From positions 19,630,563-19,694,562 of the forward strand of contig CM040755.1 in NCBI GenBank assembly GCA_022829145.1: 64,000 nt of DNA, written 5' to 3'. The notes under the pieces were generated by a model. The model worked only from the letters and a program-made list of their open reading frames with translations. It was not told the origin of the DNA and searched no databases. The stretch comes from Albula goreensis. Lineage: Eukaryota; Chordata; Actinopteri; Albuliformes; Albulidae. This document shows, in pieces, positions 1-13,454 of this stretch. A program made the translations under genes and the position numbers. Position 1 is the stretch's first letter. Every line of letters begins with the position of its first letter.

Positions 1-2625
1 TTAATTCAGTCCCAGCCAGCTGCAGGTAAAGCCTCTGCAAATGATAGCCGGAGGGTATACTTTTTTGCCACAGTGTTCAATGCTGTTTGAAGTTGCCTGA
101 CTGGAATTTATGAAATGCACTGTATCACAGAAGGGGTTTGTTTTCCCCATTAACTCCTTGGTTGTATCTGCATCATGAAAAGCATTCACATAAAAAGTAG
201 ATTTTAGCTGACACTTTCCATATGCTACATTAATGCACAGAATTGCATACAGCATTGTTGCTGTGCTGACTAAGGAATAAACTCCCAATGAGATTCATGT
301 TTCTTGCTCAATTCGTATTTTGTAATTATTATAGCTAGAAAATTCAAAACATGTTGAGTTTTGTGTGTTTGTTTTATGCACTCTTATATATGTTATTAAA
401 ATTCTCTTTTTTAAAAACTGTACTAATGACTTCAAGCATTCTTCTAAGAATATTAAACAAGCATGTATTTTTAATAGGATTGCTTTCAAATATTGTTAGT
501 TTACTTTTATTATTAATGCATTTGATAAGACAAAGTTAAACTGAGATTCAGTTGGTTTGGTATTTATGTACAATTTGCACATTTGCCAGCTGCATTAAAA
601 CTTAGTAATTATGATTAGCAGTCTAAGGTTTTATTTCACAACTAAGAGAAGATGCTTACGCTCCTCCTGCAACCTGTGATGCAATAACAGATTTCTATCA
701 TTCATACCATTATCTGTTGCTTTCTTTTCTCTTACTTTCTCATACTTTTTTTAAACTTTATTTTTTTAAATGTAGTCTACTTGATATTAGTCATTGCTCA
801 ACACTCAGTCTTTGCTTGGTTGCTGCATAGACAGTGATACCTCTGAACTACTCACAGACATAATCATGGCACACATCTTTAAATATTTAGTATTTTCACC
901 TCATTAATATGATTTCTATTCAATAATTATAAAATATACTCAGCTAATACTCAATTAATACCAACATTTATATAGCTAGTCATCCTGGTCACTTGTCATT
1001 TAAACAACAGAATTATATTATCTAAACAGAGAGGAAAAGGAGCCAAACAAACATTTGCACCCTGTGTCACTTGCCCACACAGCAACAACTTGTCCTTTTA
1101 TGCTATCCACTGAAAATCATGAACAAGCTAAGAAATCATCTGCAAAGGGCACATAATTATAATGGCTTTTTAGTTTTAATTATTCATTAATTAATGACTA
1201 GTAAATAATTACTTTAATGTTATACCATGAAATAATTGGTATTTTACATTTTTGCAAAATAGTGTATTTAAAGCTCTGTTTTGTGCAGGGCAAAGAGCTT
1301 TAGCAAAAAATGTTAATGTACTAAATAAACAGTTTTCGTATGTTTTGTTCAATATTAGAACTGTCTTATATTTGTTCTTTTTGTTCACTTGATTAAATAA
1401 TATGCTTTTGCTGGTGCAACCTTTGAGTGTTTTTAATTGCATGGGTCAACTTGACCTGAAAGGTAATGTAGATGTATTTGATAATGTATATGTATTTACA
1501 TTTTGACAGAACTGGAGAGCTAAACAATTGCTCACAAATGATTAGTACATTATTTATAGCTGCACTCTTTATTTATAACTAGTAATTAATCATAAGTAAC
1601 TGGATCACTTATAATTATGAAATGATATATGAATTGGTTGGTGTACATTTGTACAGAATGTATTCATCATTTGCAGACATTTTCTGGACTGTATTCTAAA
1701 GTTTTCGCTATGCTTTATCTACAAGCACTAATAAATACTTAAAATCTATTAATTATACCAATGTAGAAGACTTTATCACCACCTAAGGCTCCCTGACTTT
1801 TTAGATGAATTTCCATCATTTTTCACTTGTCTTAAGAAGTTTCTTAGAACACACAGGCAGACTGCAAGCACTCTGATAGTAAGTGCAGTAAGGCAGGGAA
1901 TTGCCTGCTAACTATAACCCTCCCTCCCTGCCTGAGGCTGTGGTCATTCATGCACTGCCTGCAAGACTCCAGGCCATTTTTCAGCACTGCCCCATCAAGC
2001 TTCAGTTCAGAGTACTGATCCATACCCCACAACCAAGGACTCAAGCTGTAGCTGGATATGTTTAAGGAGGTCTTCTTATCTTGGCATTTGTTATTATTAT
2101 TTATCTGAAAACATCCATAAATCTGGTACATTTATGACAACCTTTACATAAATGCCATTTTGATGATTGTATTTGCAGAATCATGTCATGGATACCGCTG
2201 TGGTCATTACTTGACATAAAACATGGCAGATTATAGTGGTGGCCAGTAAAACACTAAATGTGGCATCTTTGACTCTTTTGCAATTGGATAAGAGAATGCA
2301 TTACAGAGCACTTTATGTACAGAGCTTGGTTTTGTAAGTTAGAGTAGAGGCAGAAGCAGAGTAATGATGTTGGGCAGCTGTGGCAGAGAGGGGGCTGGCC
2401 GTGCGGTGATCCAGGGCTAATTTTGGGCCCATGCTCATGGTGGATCTGTTTGACATTCTCCCCGCTGCAGGGCTCTGCTGGCTGTAGCTCCCCACCCTCC
2501 CAACGGAGCAGGCGCTTTCCACTAACAAAATGCAAAATACAAAATTAATAAAAACACCCTTTGAAACTGACAAATACGCCTCAGGCAAACTATCGGCCCG
2601 CCGGCTGCTTAAAATTTAATCAGTG
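1..2625. other. AT-rich non-coding stretch, no gene recognised
   Basis: This stretch is AT-rich with scattered ATTA/TAATTA motifs and no recognisable coding exon. A 95-codon minus-strand open frame at 1-288 opens with TTG; its first ATG is at 253-255. From there the frame has a hydrophobic, signal-peptide-like start (MLYAILCINVAYG) and five more cysteines after it, but I recognise no family. The overlapping minus-strand frames at 2254-2588 lie in a slightly GC-richer patch (2370-2610) with several CpGs and also resemble nothing known. I treat the whole as intergenic or intronic DNA. Confidence 0.6.
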
Positions 2626-2655
2626 TTTTATTTATTTATTTATTTATTTTATTTT
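2626..2655. repeat. (TTTA)n microsatellite
   Basis: A short tetranucleotide run of TTTA units, slightly imperfect at its right end (TTTT-ATTTT). Seen directly. Confidence 0.9.
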
Positions 2656-2709
2656 CCACAGCCACATTCATCTTTTTAATAACACAGTGTAGAGGTTGAA
2701 TGATGATGA

Positions 2710-2797
2710 TGTGTGTGTGTGTGTCTATGTATGAGTGTCTCCGTGTGTGTGTCCATTAATGCATGTGCGCGTGTGTGTGTGTGTTGGGGGGGGGGGG
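2710..2797. repeat. Compound (GT)n microsatellite ending in a G12 run
   Basis: Interrupted GT blocks (2711-2724, about 2743-2752, 2765-2784) are followed by an uninterrupted run of 12 G at 2786-2797. A poly-G run of this length is prone to length error in sequencing and to G-quadruplex-like structure. Confidence 0.9.
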
Positions 2798-2799
2798 TA

Positions 2800-5700
2800 T
2801 GCATGCAAAGTTTCTCTCCATCAAGAATTATATGTTTAATGGGTCTTGACAGGTCATGGACTGTGTTTCCCTCAAGGGCTACTGGCTAATAAAATAAACG
2901 TGAGCACTTGCTTTACCCTTTTGCCTCCTTCCTTTTCCTTTGACAGTACTCGTGGGGCCAGGTGTCCAGCCTTCTGAAGGTTGCCCTCCATATCTGGACA
3001 ATGCAATGAAGATCTTGACAATGCACCTTAACTTAGGGTCATAGGCAGTGGTTCAATTCAAAGCTCACATCAGAGGATTCCAGAAGACTGCAGGCACAGC
3101 ATTCCATTCCACATTGTGTTGGAATTATAAAAAGAGGGCTGCATGAAAATCTGGCTTTTTTTGATCTGCAAAGATTTATGATTATAAAGCAGCAGATTTT
3201 TTCATTATACCTGCTGATTTAATTATACTGAGGTGCATAACAATTGATCCAAAAAAACAAAGTAGGAAAATAATCTTCAACCCTGGGTATTTCATGAAAA
3301 ATCCCTTATAAAAATAGATACATACCAACTTGGCTTTTTAAAATGTACCGCATGAAACAGAATTAAAAAAAATAATAATAACAGGACATATTTTGAGCTG
3401 AAGACATGTGACAGGTGGGAGTTCCCATGTATAAAAATTCCTTATGTTACATGTTCAAAATCCCTGAGCATGTGTATGAAGTTGCCAAAAGAAGGCTTTT
3501 GTTTAATATTATTCAGTCTTCCAGGGATTGTATGAACCAACATGATGGTGTTGCCTGCTGGGTGACTCCCAAAAATCATTCCTTTTTCTACACTTCTGAT
3601 TATGGTTTGGATTTGAAATGTGTTACATTCTTCCATTATGGATGTCATTCTTTTCTTCTTGCTATCAGATAGATTTGATTTTCCCTTGTGTCTGTGTTTG
3701 TTTGAGCAGTACAACATCATTGGTCATTACTTTGAAAAAGTTCATTGATGGCATGTCTTTGCTTTTTTACCATTGCTATCTTGCTAATGCTGTAGGTGAA
3801 TCTGACTTCCATTTTACACATCATGTTTTTCCTCTCCCTCATGTTCGAAGCATTCTGTTTTTTGCTAGTTTTTCCCTCAGTGATTGCAATGCTGGGAGTC
3901 TAACCATTCCATTGCAGCGAATCCAAGGACAAGAATTCGAGTTCTTGAGTCATAAATATTAATTAACACTGTATTATGCATATCATTCTTTAAATACCAC
4001 ATAAAATGTCTTTTTTTTGCCAGGGATCTAAATTTTGCATATGCTTTTAAGTATCACACATTAAATAATAATTACCATTAAATCGACAGCAGCAGCCACT
4101 GCTGCGGCAGCAGACTCCATTTTGTCAATCAAGCCAGTGCAAATCCTCAGTGACATTCCTGTCTCTCTTCATAGTGATGAAGAGGCATCATTGTTCACAA
4201 TGGTACCTATGGACAGCAGAAAAGGGGTATGGAAGAAGTCACATCTATGTAAGATATGGTAGCACTGTGAATGAGATCAATGTTGAGTGCTGAAAAGGTA
4301 GAGAACATTGAAATGTTTCAGAACACCAGAGTGGCACTTACTGTAGCCCATTGCAGTTAACACTACTGTTTGTAATCCGATACCCCCACCATTTTGAGAC
4401 GTGTGGAGTTCTCTTGGCCCCTAAGCCAGGTAACTGCTCTGGTGTTTCATCCTGTGTTGCATCTCATATATTCCAGCTCAGCAACTGCAGCATGCAGAGG
4501 GAAATGCATATTCAATACAGCCAGCCATTAATGCACTGAATAGAGTTGATGTATGAAACACACTTAACATAAACAGTGCAGTTTCAATAAAAATTTTATC
4601 AATTAGAATTGAAAATGTGGTACGTGCTGTAACCAAACAGGTTGCCTGTTTGCAGGCATCCTGAGCTAATTAAAACAGTGGTCAAGTGTTCCACAGAGCA
4701 ATGTCTAATTGGTCATATCATCTCCTAGTGGGCAGTGGGGGGATATCCTTGTCATATTTGTTTGAGTGGTCGATCTGATGGGTACTGCTCATTGAAAATT
4801 TGCTGTAACTGTACATATCTGGTGCTGTCCTGAATTGATGGGCAATTTTGCAGTGCTAAGATATTTAGTTGTCACTGTGCATTCCAATCCATCAGAATAT
4901 GAAAGCAGATTAAAAGATATTTTGGAAAAAAAGACAATGGTGTCTGTGCACTGTGAAATGTGAATGTTCTTAATACCGTTTGTCATTATAACAAGCCAAC
5001 ATAGATTTAATCCATGACCCAATAACTATTTATCCCATTTTCTCACCCCAATCTGAGTTGAAGGTATAGCAACAGTTACTGACTCAATAAAAAACAGCAC
5101 AAAACCTGTCACTTCCCACAGTGTGGAACAGCACAGTACAATGAATAATTTCCCTTGTGCTTGCCAGGTCTTCTGTTAAATTATCTGTTAAGCAGGCTCA
5201 GTGTCCCCTGCTGGCACATCCAACTATGATTCTGTGCTACTGTAGATTTAACATGCTTCCCAGGCATGTGAGTCATCAAGGGGATGCAAAGCTAATTACA
5301 TGAGCAGAATAAACATGAAGAAAACATAACCGTTATGTCAATGTACTTAACTTCTGTTTAGTTACATTAATTGTGGTAACGGCATCTGAATTACTCCTCA
5401 CTAAGAAAATAAAAAAATAGTGTGTGGCTGTTGACCTAGTTTCCATGTCTTCAGCAGTGAGATTATTTAAAATAAGTCTTGCATACAACTGGGGTGAAGG
5501 ACAGTTACTTGAACAACATGAGGCTATTGGAGGCACCTTGTGAAAAATGTTGTATTGCTTTATGATATTGCCAAGACCTTATGAACTGAATCAAGCCTTC
5601 ACCAAGATGAAAACTTATCAATTGCACTCACCTAACCACTTCTCTGGAGTTTTCTCTTTCTGAACATTAGCATAGTGCTTCTAGTGTGCCCCAAGGCTCA

Positions 5701-5974
5701 GCTTTGGGCCCATGTCTGTTTTCATACATCATCTTCCCATAAGAAACATGTTCTGCCCATTTTTGATTGGATTATTGCTGAAGTTGTACTGCTAATGTTC
5801 GTCCACCATTTTGAACTCAATGAATCATACTTCTCTTTCTTCCAGCAGCTTTCTCATTCTCTCTTTCTCGGTCTCTTCTCTCTCCTCCGAAAACTGAGAG
5901 CCATTCTCGATTCCTCCTTGTCTTTTCTCAACATTTTGTTTCTCCTTCCACTTTGTAATCTATTGTAGTGCATT
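2800..5974. other. Non-coding stretch, no gene recognised
   Basis: No recognisable exon. The open frames at 3415-3962 on both strands overlap one another and match no family I know. A CAGCAGCAGC-type patch at about 4087-4113 (AGCAGCAGCC...GCGGCAGCAG) is GC-rich against the AT-rich background. Nothing else can be supported. Confidence 0.55.
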
Positions 5975-6010
5975 TTAGTTACACTCCAAGCCTTAGTTAC
6001 ATTCCAAGCC
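5975..6010. repeat. 18-bp tandem duplication
   Basis: Two adjacent 18-bp units (5975-5992 and 5993-6010), TTAGTTACAYTCCAAGCC, differ at one base (C/T). This is a recent local duplication. Confidence 0.9.
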
Positions 6011-6079
6011 TTATAACAACATTTAAATGACGTGTAATTTTATTTCATGTTTTTCATGATGGGCTGTTAAAATTTATGT

Positions 6080-6111
6080 TATATATACTATATATATATA
6101 TATATATATAT
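6080..6111. repeat. (TA)n microsatellite
   Basis: Alternating TA run with one interruption (ATATATAC then TATATA...). Seen directly. Confidence 0.9.
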
Positions 6112-8283
6112 TATTGTTCTTTATTGTCTTTAATTTTGTAATTTTAATCTTTCTAACAGCTATCAGACACAGTTTCATGTACTTTTGTAGTCCTTTTGTT
6201 GCAGATGAGAAAAAAGCCTGAGATAGTGTGCCTTTCTTCACTGTAGCTCTCTCATTATTCTTGCTCTGGAAAAAAAATACAAAACCAGAGATGTACTTTC
6301 AAATGTCGGAACAACCACTGTAAATGTTTTATGTGAAACAAAGCTCTTTTTTTGTTGAACAAAGGAAGAATGGATCTTTTTTGGGCAGCTTTCCATTAAG
6401 AGTCCTGGTTATTAAGCTTGTGTTTCGCCTCATGCATTAGTATCACATTAATTTTGGAATCACAGTCCTCTTTGAGTTCAAATAATGAGCATTTAATTAT
6501 TGACAGCAGATTAATTTTTAACAAAGGCACAGGGGTTTCTCTTGGTTGGACTCGGATGGAGAGGCATTAAGGAAGGTGTAGAGTGCCTTTGACCCAGAAA
6601 CTTCCCTTTTCCTGGAGCTGCTGCCCCAACTACCCAGTATGCCTCTGAACATGGAAACATTGGCAAACAGGTGCACCATAGTCCATGTAGTGAGTCCAGC
6701 TCCACTCCAAGATTGAGGTAAAGAAGTGAGGTAAAGAAGTTTTATTTCCTCTGAAAGCCTCCCCCAAAAGAGTTCACAGCTCTCCTCTAATCATGCACTT
6801 AGTTTGAATAATAGATTCACTATGTCATAACCAGGAGGTACACTTGATAAAACACGATTCAGCTCCCCTTTTTCAGGTTCTGGCAAGATAATACTCTGTT
6901 TTACATCTAGGGACTGCCTGTCATTTATAAATCCTGCACTGGAGAGATATAATGGACTTACAATGAAAACCCTGAAGCTTAGTTTGGAAGAAAAGGTGCA
7001 GAGGGACATAGGAACCCTGCTTTTGGGCGGTGTACATATCAGTTTATTTGAAGCAGAGCTGCTGGGACAAGTCTGATGGTTAGTGTTAGCCTTCACACAG
7101 TGTGATGGAACACTGGCTATTAATATCCCTTTCAGGATGAATTTTGATGGTCAGATCCACATTAAGAGTGCTGAGCCCGAGAGTTCACTGGGGGTGAGGA
7201 GGGCATCCTGTTCCAAGGGTTTCAGCCCATGCCTGAGATTGCCACACGCCTCATCCACTTTCCCACTTCCATTGGAATTACATGAAAATTTGCCATTTAT
7301 TTTTCTAAAATAATAAATTTTTACAAAAACATTTATTTTTTTATTTGAACAAGATGGGTGGATTATTTGCACATTGCTTGTGGCTGGATGGTTTTTCCAA
7401 TGAATCCAGTGATTTTTTTTTCCTTAGGAACCAGGTGAACTCACCCCTCTCTTTTTCCAAACAGCTGGGAACACCAGGACTTTTTCTCTTTCTCTACATT
7501 TGTAGTAGTTAATCACATTCATCTCTTTAATTCCGGGGAGTGTTTTACTGCTAGCTGCAGCCTTTCTCATCTCACAGTCCAGGAGCTCAGAAGCAAGGTC
7601 ACTCCACCAGATGGTTTACATTACAACTGGCATAACCTGGACAGATTGGAGACACCTGATTGCTGAAAGGAGCAACTTCTACTCAACATAAAGCTTGCAT
7701 GCTCATGGACCACCATTGAGCAGAGAAATAAACAAGTTCCACAAACTTGCATTTTGATCCCACCACCCCTCACCCTTTTCCTCTTCTGAGATCAGTAAAA
7801 TCATGTTCACTGTCTGTTCTACTTTAAAGCTGTCTTTACGCAATAATTGTCATTTTTGACAGGGACACGACACTTATGAGGGCTTTTCCCTGTACCCCGT
7901 CCCACCCTAACAAAAGGGATTCACATGACTGAGGCACATTCCAGTGGTAGTGAATGCAGTTGAAATGGCAGAGTGTTTTACAGCAAGACTCCCCCAGTAA
8001 AGCAGGGGGAGCGCTACATTCCTGGGCAGAGCACAGGGGCCTCTCAGTGCCAGCAGGATCTTTGTAGTGGTCCTGTATATCTTCCACAGAAGATCATGCG
8101 CTGCAAGTGACCCACGCCAGCTGACATCTTAATTAAATCTTCAGGATCCTGTTAAACCTCTTTATTGGGAAGAGAAATATTGGTTTGTTCTACAGACAGG
8201 GAGGTCACAAACTTTTCCTAAACCCCCTGTCCTTTCCAGATCTGTGATTCCTGCCATATTCTTATCCATATTCCTCTGCTTGT
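6112..8283. other. Non-coding stretch with a 13-bp tandem duplication
   Basis: No gene is recognised. A perfect 13-bp tandem duplication GAGGTAAAGAAGT lies at 6715-6727 and 6728-6740. The open frames at 6791-7096 (minus) and 7083-7372 (both strands) overlap each other and have no recognisable domain. Confidence 0.55.
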
Positions 8284-8309
8284 TGTGTGTGTGTGTGTGT
8301 GTGTGTGTG
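8284..8309. repeat. (TG)13 microsatellite
   Basis: Uninterrupted TG dinucleotide run of 26 bp. Confidence 0.95.
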
Positions 8310-8559
8310 CATACACTTTGGTGTGTCAAAAAGTTTTTGTTTCATAGACATGTTGTGTTATGCCCCCACTCTTCACTCTAGTTATCCTCTGTGTTCTCTG
8401 TCTGTATAATCATTTTTTCATCAGCCGTCTTGAATTGACAGCTCTCAAAGGACCCCCTCACCCCCCTCCCCACCTCCTACCTTATGTTTTTGATTGTAGA
8501 GATATGTCATTACAGAGAGCAATAAATAATGAGTCACAATAATAACTAATTTTTCTGCT

Positions 8560-10135
8560 CAGAATGTAATTTCTTGAGGTGAAGGTCAGCTAAATGTTTA
8601 TTTATGTTTCTATTTTTACATTATTTGTCTGAATGGAGACATTTTCATGAACCTTAAAACCACATCTTGGCTCTGACATTGAGCATGGTGAATGGACTGT
8701 TTGGGGGAGGGGTTCATTTTCTATAAAACTTGTTTAAGAGGGCATGCGATATCGACATCTAACTGTGTAACCTCCGCAAACAAGCACTGCCTCACAAACA
8801 AAACAAAGCGCCATAAAGAAAGAATTTGATCAGTTATTCAGACTGAAATACAGTGCATTGAAAAGCTGCTTTTGTGCAGGAGCATGGCAGCATACCTTCA
8901 CTCAATGTAAAATCAGTGCTCATGCATTACAATAGCAGTAAGTAAAGACAGAGCGAGAACACTGCTCAGATTCACTGATAATTTTGTCTCTTCATACTCC
9001 CTTTGATAAAGCAGCGGGAATCAAAGTAACGACAAAGATGAAAATAATTTTTTTGAAACATGTCATGCAAATGACTTTTGTTATTCTACTCTGATTTTTA
9101 TTTAAATCGGATGTGATCATTCTGCCTTTTCGTTACAGCTGTCAGCGTTCGCTAATGTGCATTACAAATTGCATCAAAGTGCATAAGAACGCATGTGATT
9201 AATTTATACAGCTCTTCATATAGGAGTGAGCCATGCAGGTGCAGCAGGCAGGGAGCTTATGGCTCTCAGAGAATTTAATGACTGGAGCTCTCTGTGAATT
9301 AGACTTTTGTGCCACAGCTTTTGTTTTATCTCAGATTTTCCATCTGATGGTTTGGCAACTTCATTTTCTAATTGGAGAGGATTGAGGAGGTCCAAACCAT
9401 TATCAGAATATAATTTGTTGTGCTCATTGATTATGGCCGAATCCAGGAATAGATTATTAGTTTACATTTTAGATTATAGATTACAGACTATAAGATTAGA
9501 ATATTATACCTATTTACGATGCAGAGGTGGAAACCTGTTCTGTCTGGATGAAGAGTTGTCCTAATTCGAATCAGCTGGTATAGTGTGTGGACTGAACAAA
9601 TGTGGAAGTACTTGTACTTTCTGAAGGCAGGGTTTTCTACCTCTGTTAAATGTTAGGTGCATCAAAATTCATTGATAGGTTCCAGGCCTGTGCTTACACA
9701 ACTGGGGCTAATCACTTTCAAAGCTATTTTTCTGTGGGCCGAATTTACCTTCATTTCCAGTTATGGAATAAAACAAACAAATAAATAGATTTTTTAAAAA
9801 AGATTTTAAAAAACACGGCTGTAAATGAACATTTACTGTCGGTCACGCTTTGATTACACTAAATTAGTAATTCCCCCCTTTTTAACCTTGTGTCATCCCT
9901 GATCAACATCTGTGACCATGGAAAAGCAATTTTCATATTATTCAGATTGTTTTGTATATTTGCAATTAAAGCACGACTGGGCTTCGTGCTTGCATCCCAT
10001 TACCATTGCAGGCCTAATGCCAATTTTTAAATGGAAGGTTAATTCCTTAATTGGCTGTCAAACAGGTAACAGAAAGTTATGCGTTAATTGGTCCTGTAAA
10101 CAGGCACTGGCTGCTCTAATAATGTAATTATATGT
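8560..10135. promoter_or_regulatory. Candidate conserved non-coding element cluster
   Basis: A long stretch free of simple repeats and transposon hallmarks, with developmental-enhancer-like texture. The densest part, about 9815-10135, contains two TTAATTGG motifs (10042-10049 region and 10084-10091 region), several ATTA/TAAT cores, an ATTCAGATTG segment and TGTCAAACAG. Homeodomain and TALE factors bind such cores. The plus-strand open frame at 9912-10127 shows no domain, and its frame looks incidental. The regulatory role is inferred from texture alone; an alignment to other vertebrates is the decisive test. Confidence 0.35.
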
Positions 10136-10520
10136 TGTGTGTGGAGTTGGTGCCACCATGTAAGGATGGTGTATGGCTGCTTTGACCCTTTCCCCATTTT
10201 AACAATGCTCATTCCCCTTGTGTTTAGTTTTTTTCTTTTTACTAACTACAATTAATATGTACCCCATCATAGTCAGCAACATCAAAGGTAGGCATGGAAA
10301 AAACATAACCGTGTAAATTTGAGAGTGTGTTCTTGATAAACATAAGCATCTTTTATTATTAGATCGGTACATTTTGCTTGCTGTCTGCAGAACTTTGTGT
10401 TTTGTATCCAGCACTTTGTCAAGCCAGGTGTTGAAAGCTACAAGTACTCAGATAGAAATGCGCCTCTGCTTTGATTGGCTCCTTTAGTTTGCTATGTGAC
10501 CTGTAGTGAGTAAATTAGTC

Positions 10521-10546
10521 ATTGGATCACAGGTTAGTGATCCAAT
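10521..10546. repeat. Perfect 10-bp inverted repeat with 6-bp loop
   Basis: ATTGGATCAC (10521-10530) is followed by the spacer AGGTTA and then its exact reverse complement GTGATCCAAT (10537-10546). Each arm carries an inverted CCAAT/ATTGG box at its outer end. An additional GATTGGCTCC lies about 50 bp upstream (10474-10483). It could be a protein-binding palindrome or chance. Confidence 0.8.
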
Positions 10547-10559
10547 CAGGGCACATGAC

Positions 10560-11715
10560 TCAGAGTTGCAGAGCTGCACTGTCATGTTTTACCCTCAGCT
10601 CAGCCAGACACAAATCATCATAATGTAAGATTAATTTATCAGCTTTGTGTATGACCTTCAGTAAAGTAACATATTGAAAGGAGAACAAAGCGTAACTTAG
10701 TTGAAGGAATTTCAAATTGATATAATGAAGTAGTTTTGTTAGATAGAGTTGTGGAACAACCTGGCAAGTTATGTAATGCAAAAAGAGATGGTCGGACCCT
10801 GTGGGAACTTGACATGGATGCTTATGTATTGGTAAATCAAGGGATTCTGCTCAAAGTAAGCTAACAGTATCCCTGAAAGACAAAGCAAGTTTTTTTTCCT
10901 CTGCTGTGGACTCACCATTTCAATCAGTGGATGATGTGCCCCAAACTGCAATACAGCATTGCACCTGCTTCCGTTATATGTAACTTTATCCAACTGAGTC
11001 ACTCAAGTGCATTGCATGGTGGAGTCCTCAGCTGCACATATTGTATACCTGGAAAGTATAATTGTAGTTCTGATTATTTAATGGTAACAGAGAGGCCTAC
11101 TGTAGAGATGGTAGGCATTGTAATGGTGATAGACATTTGAGAGGTGCAGTACTGTGGCACTGTATTGTAGTGCTTTCAGTTTTTGACATGGTGACAGACA
11201 TGTGGAGGTACTGAACTGTGGAGGTGAGAGACGTTGTGTGGTTGACAGACACACTAGCATCGTCAGTGGCAGAGTGAGTCATGAATACATCAGTCCCTGT
11301 GAGAAATCAAACCAAGCTCATCGACACATCCTGTACTCCTGCTCAAATGAAAAATCTTCTGAGCAACCCATAATCACCCTTCCTATTCAACTTGCAGGGA
11401 CATTGCCTGAAATTAGTCCTTGTGAAATGTCTGAATAACTCAAGAAAAAAATGTGTCAAAATCCTCACCCTGTTAGAGTGGGTGGGGGTGACACGGGGTA
11501 GCGGGTGGTTTGGGTGGGGGGTGGGGGTTTGGGTGGTACTTTAGTTCTCAGCTTCCAGGTACAAACACAAAGCCCTGATGAATTTGGCTCCCATCCGTTT
11601 AGTCAAGCCAAGTTGTGCCACACAATTGAGCTGGAGCTGAGAAAACCAGAGCACCCCTTCCACCCCCCCGCCCAATGCATGGCCCCTTTTTCTCCGCCAT
11701 TAAATTCAAACCTGC
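10560..11715. other. Non-coding stretch, no gene recognised
   Basis: No exon is recognised. A G-rich run (GGGTGGGGGGTGGGGG region, about 11479-11535) is the only compositional oddity. Open frames at 10931-11438 show no family features. Confidence 0.5.
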
Positions 11716-12440
11716 GAATGCGCTAAAGCGCACCAAAGAATGAGATGTTTTCAGCTAACATCAAGCTGCTAATGATTTTAATGAGAGCGCCTTCTAGATT
11801 CATATTTTTTTCATAGAATACATCACACTAAAACAAAATCAATGAGCAACATTAATTAGGGGCCTTTTAGACGCCTTCTGCTATATTTTTCTCTTTTTTT
11901 CCAAAGCCACACCAGAAGAGGAACACTGTGCCACGTTTAAACCAAGTTATTTGACATTTAGATGTAAGGGGGATGGGGAGGGAAGAAAAACAGTAACAAA
12001 CACGGGACAGTTTTTGACAGTTCTTTGTCACACAGGAGAGAAGAAAGGGTCTGACTGTGAGATGGTACTTTGAAGCCCTGGAAATTTGTAATGAAAAATT
12101 TAAGCTACAAGAGAGAGGGGAAAAAAGACCAGCCATTCATTTGGCTCTGCATACATTAGCGCTTGTAATTCAAAGGTTTTGCTATGTGTTTTTGTAATTT
12201 TGACTCTAATAAATATCTTAGAGAATTGCTTTGATATTCTAAGATTGTCTCTGTGGCTTGCATCTATTAAGAGGAAAGAGGGGAAATGATGATCAGTCTC
12301 CAGGCTCTAATGAGAAGGTCATTGCACTCTAATTATCACGGGCAGCTCTACTGAATCCCTTCAAAGGTAACTGGAAAGGCACTGACTACAGACAATGCTC
12401 TATACACATTTGCCTGCACCTGAGTACAGGCTGTACACTC
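11716..12440. promoter_or_regulatory. Candidate conserved non-coding element pair
   Basis: Two low-repeat blocks (about 11716-11885 and 12130-12440) carry dense ATTA/TAAT cores: CTGCTAATGATTTTAATGAG in the first, CTCTAATTATCACGGGCAGC in the second. Neither shows a coding frame of interest, and their base patterning resembles deeply conserved developmental enhancers. The call is inference. Confidence 0.3.
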
Positions 12441-13454
12441 CCATTCAAACACAATTCCTTTCTGTATGATTGTTTTATTATAATTCAGTATGTATTTATC
12501 ATTTTTTTTTATTTAGAATTTATAGAAAGTATATGCTTTCTAATTTGCATATCGAATTATTGATATCAAAACATCTATTCACTCTCACAGACACAGACAC
12601 AGCACTATTCCATTGCAAGGTTAACTGCGTAAAAAGACTTGCATGTAGAGCATCAATTTTTTTTTGGCAGACTAGCAAATTGGGATCATATGTACAAATC
12701 CTATATGTCCAAAATAATGATGTCATTGATGTATTCTGCTATTGTCATACAGGAGTTAACATGATTGGCTAATGCACCTACATAGATAGAAACACATAAT
12801 AACCTGAGTTGGGGGCTTTATTTTTTGCTTCTGAATTCTGTGTGTTCACACAAAGCCAGAATCTAAATACTTTTATGTCTTAAAGTCCAAGGCACAGCAT
12901 TACCAGCTATTGCTAGAGGTACACACTGGCAAGGCTACAATTAGCTAACCAGGGTCAAACAGGGGTTAAGCTGGTTTGTGTCCTAGAGTCTCAGGCACCC
13001 GCAGCAGTATCCCCAAAACTGCTTGGCATTTGTGTAATTTAAGGGCTTGACTATATCTTCCACTTACAACACAGGCAATATGTGATTGCTGTATCTACAG
13101 AGTGGAAAGAAGCAAGCAGTAATTGTCATATCAATCAGAGAAGTCACATGGGCTCCTCCTAGGTATGTGGGAGACAGTCAATTGGTTGGGCTGACCAAAA
13201 TGTTATTTTCTTTAAGGTATAACTGCATGTGTTCTTTGCAAGTTCATGGCATTAACGTTCATCAAATTACCTGAAATTACTATAAGTGACTGAACAATCA
13301 AACCAAGAAAGCAGATTATCATTTTATGAATTCATAAGTACTCACTGTACTAATTATATATTATGATTCTCAAACTCCTGCTCTTCAGAAATATTCTTCA
13401 TCTTAAAAAACTCACCTTGGGGACTGGAGAAGCACCTGAACCAAAATAAAAGAA
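12441..13454. other. Non-coding stretch, no gene recognised
   Basis: AT-rich, with a poly-T run and no recognised exon. The overlapping opposite-strand open frames at 12470-12772 and 12520-12726 are typical of chance frames. Confidence 0.5.

Noticed and set aside
1-288. Minus-strand frame with a signal-peptide-like start and six cysteines in all
   Set aside because: It opens at TTG, the first ATG lies 33 bases in, no family is recognised, and it runs close to the window edge. Too weak to call a gene.
10521-10546. Perfect stem considered as a microRNA precursor
   Set aside because: A 10-bp stem is far too short, and the flanks do not extend the pairing.
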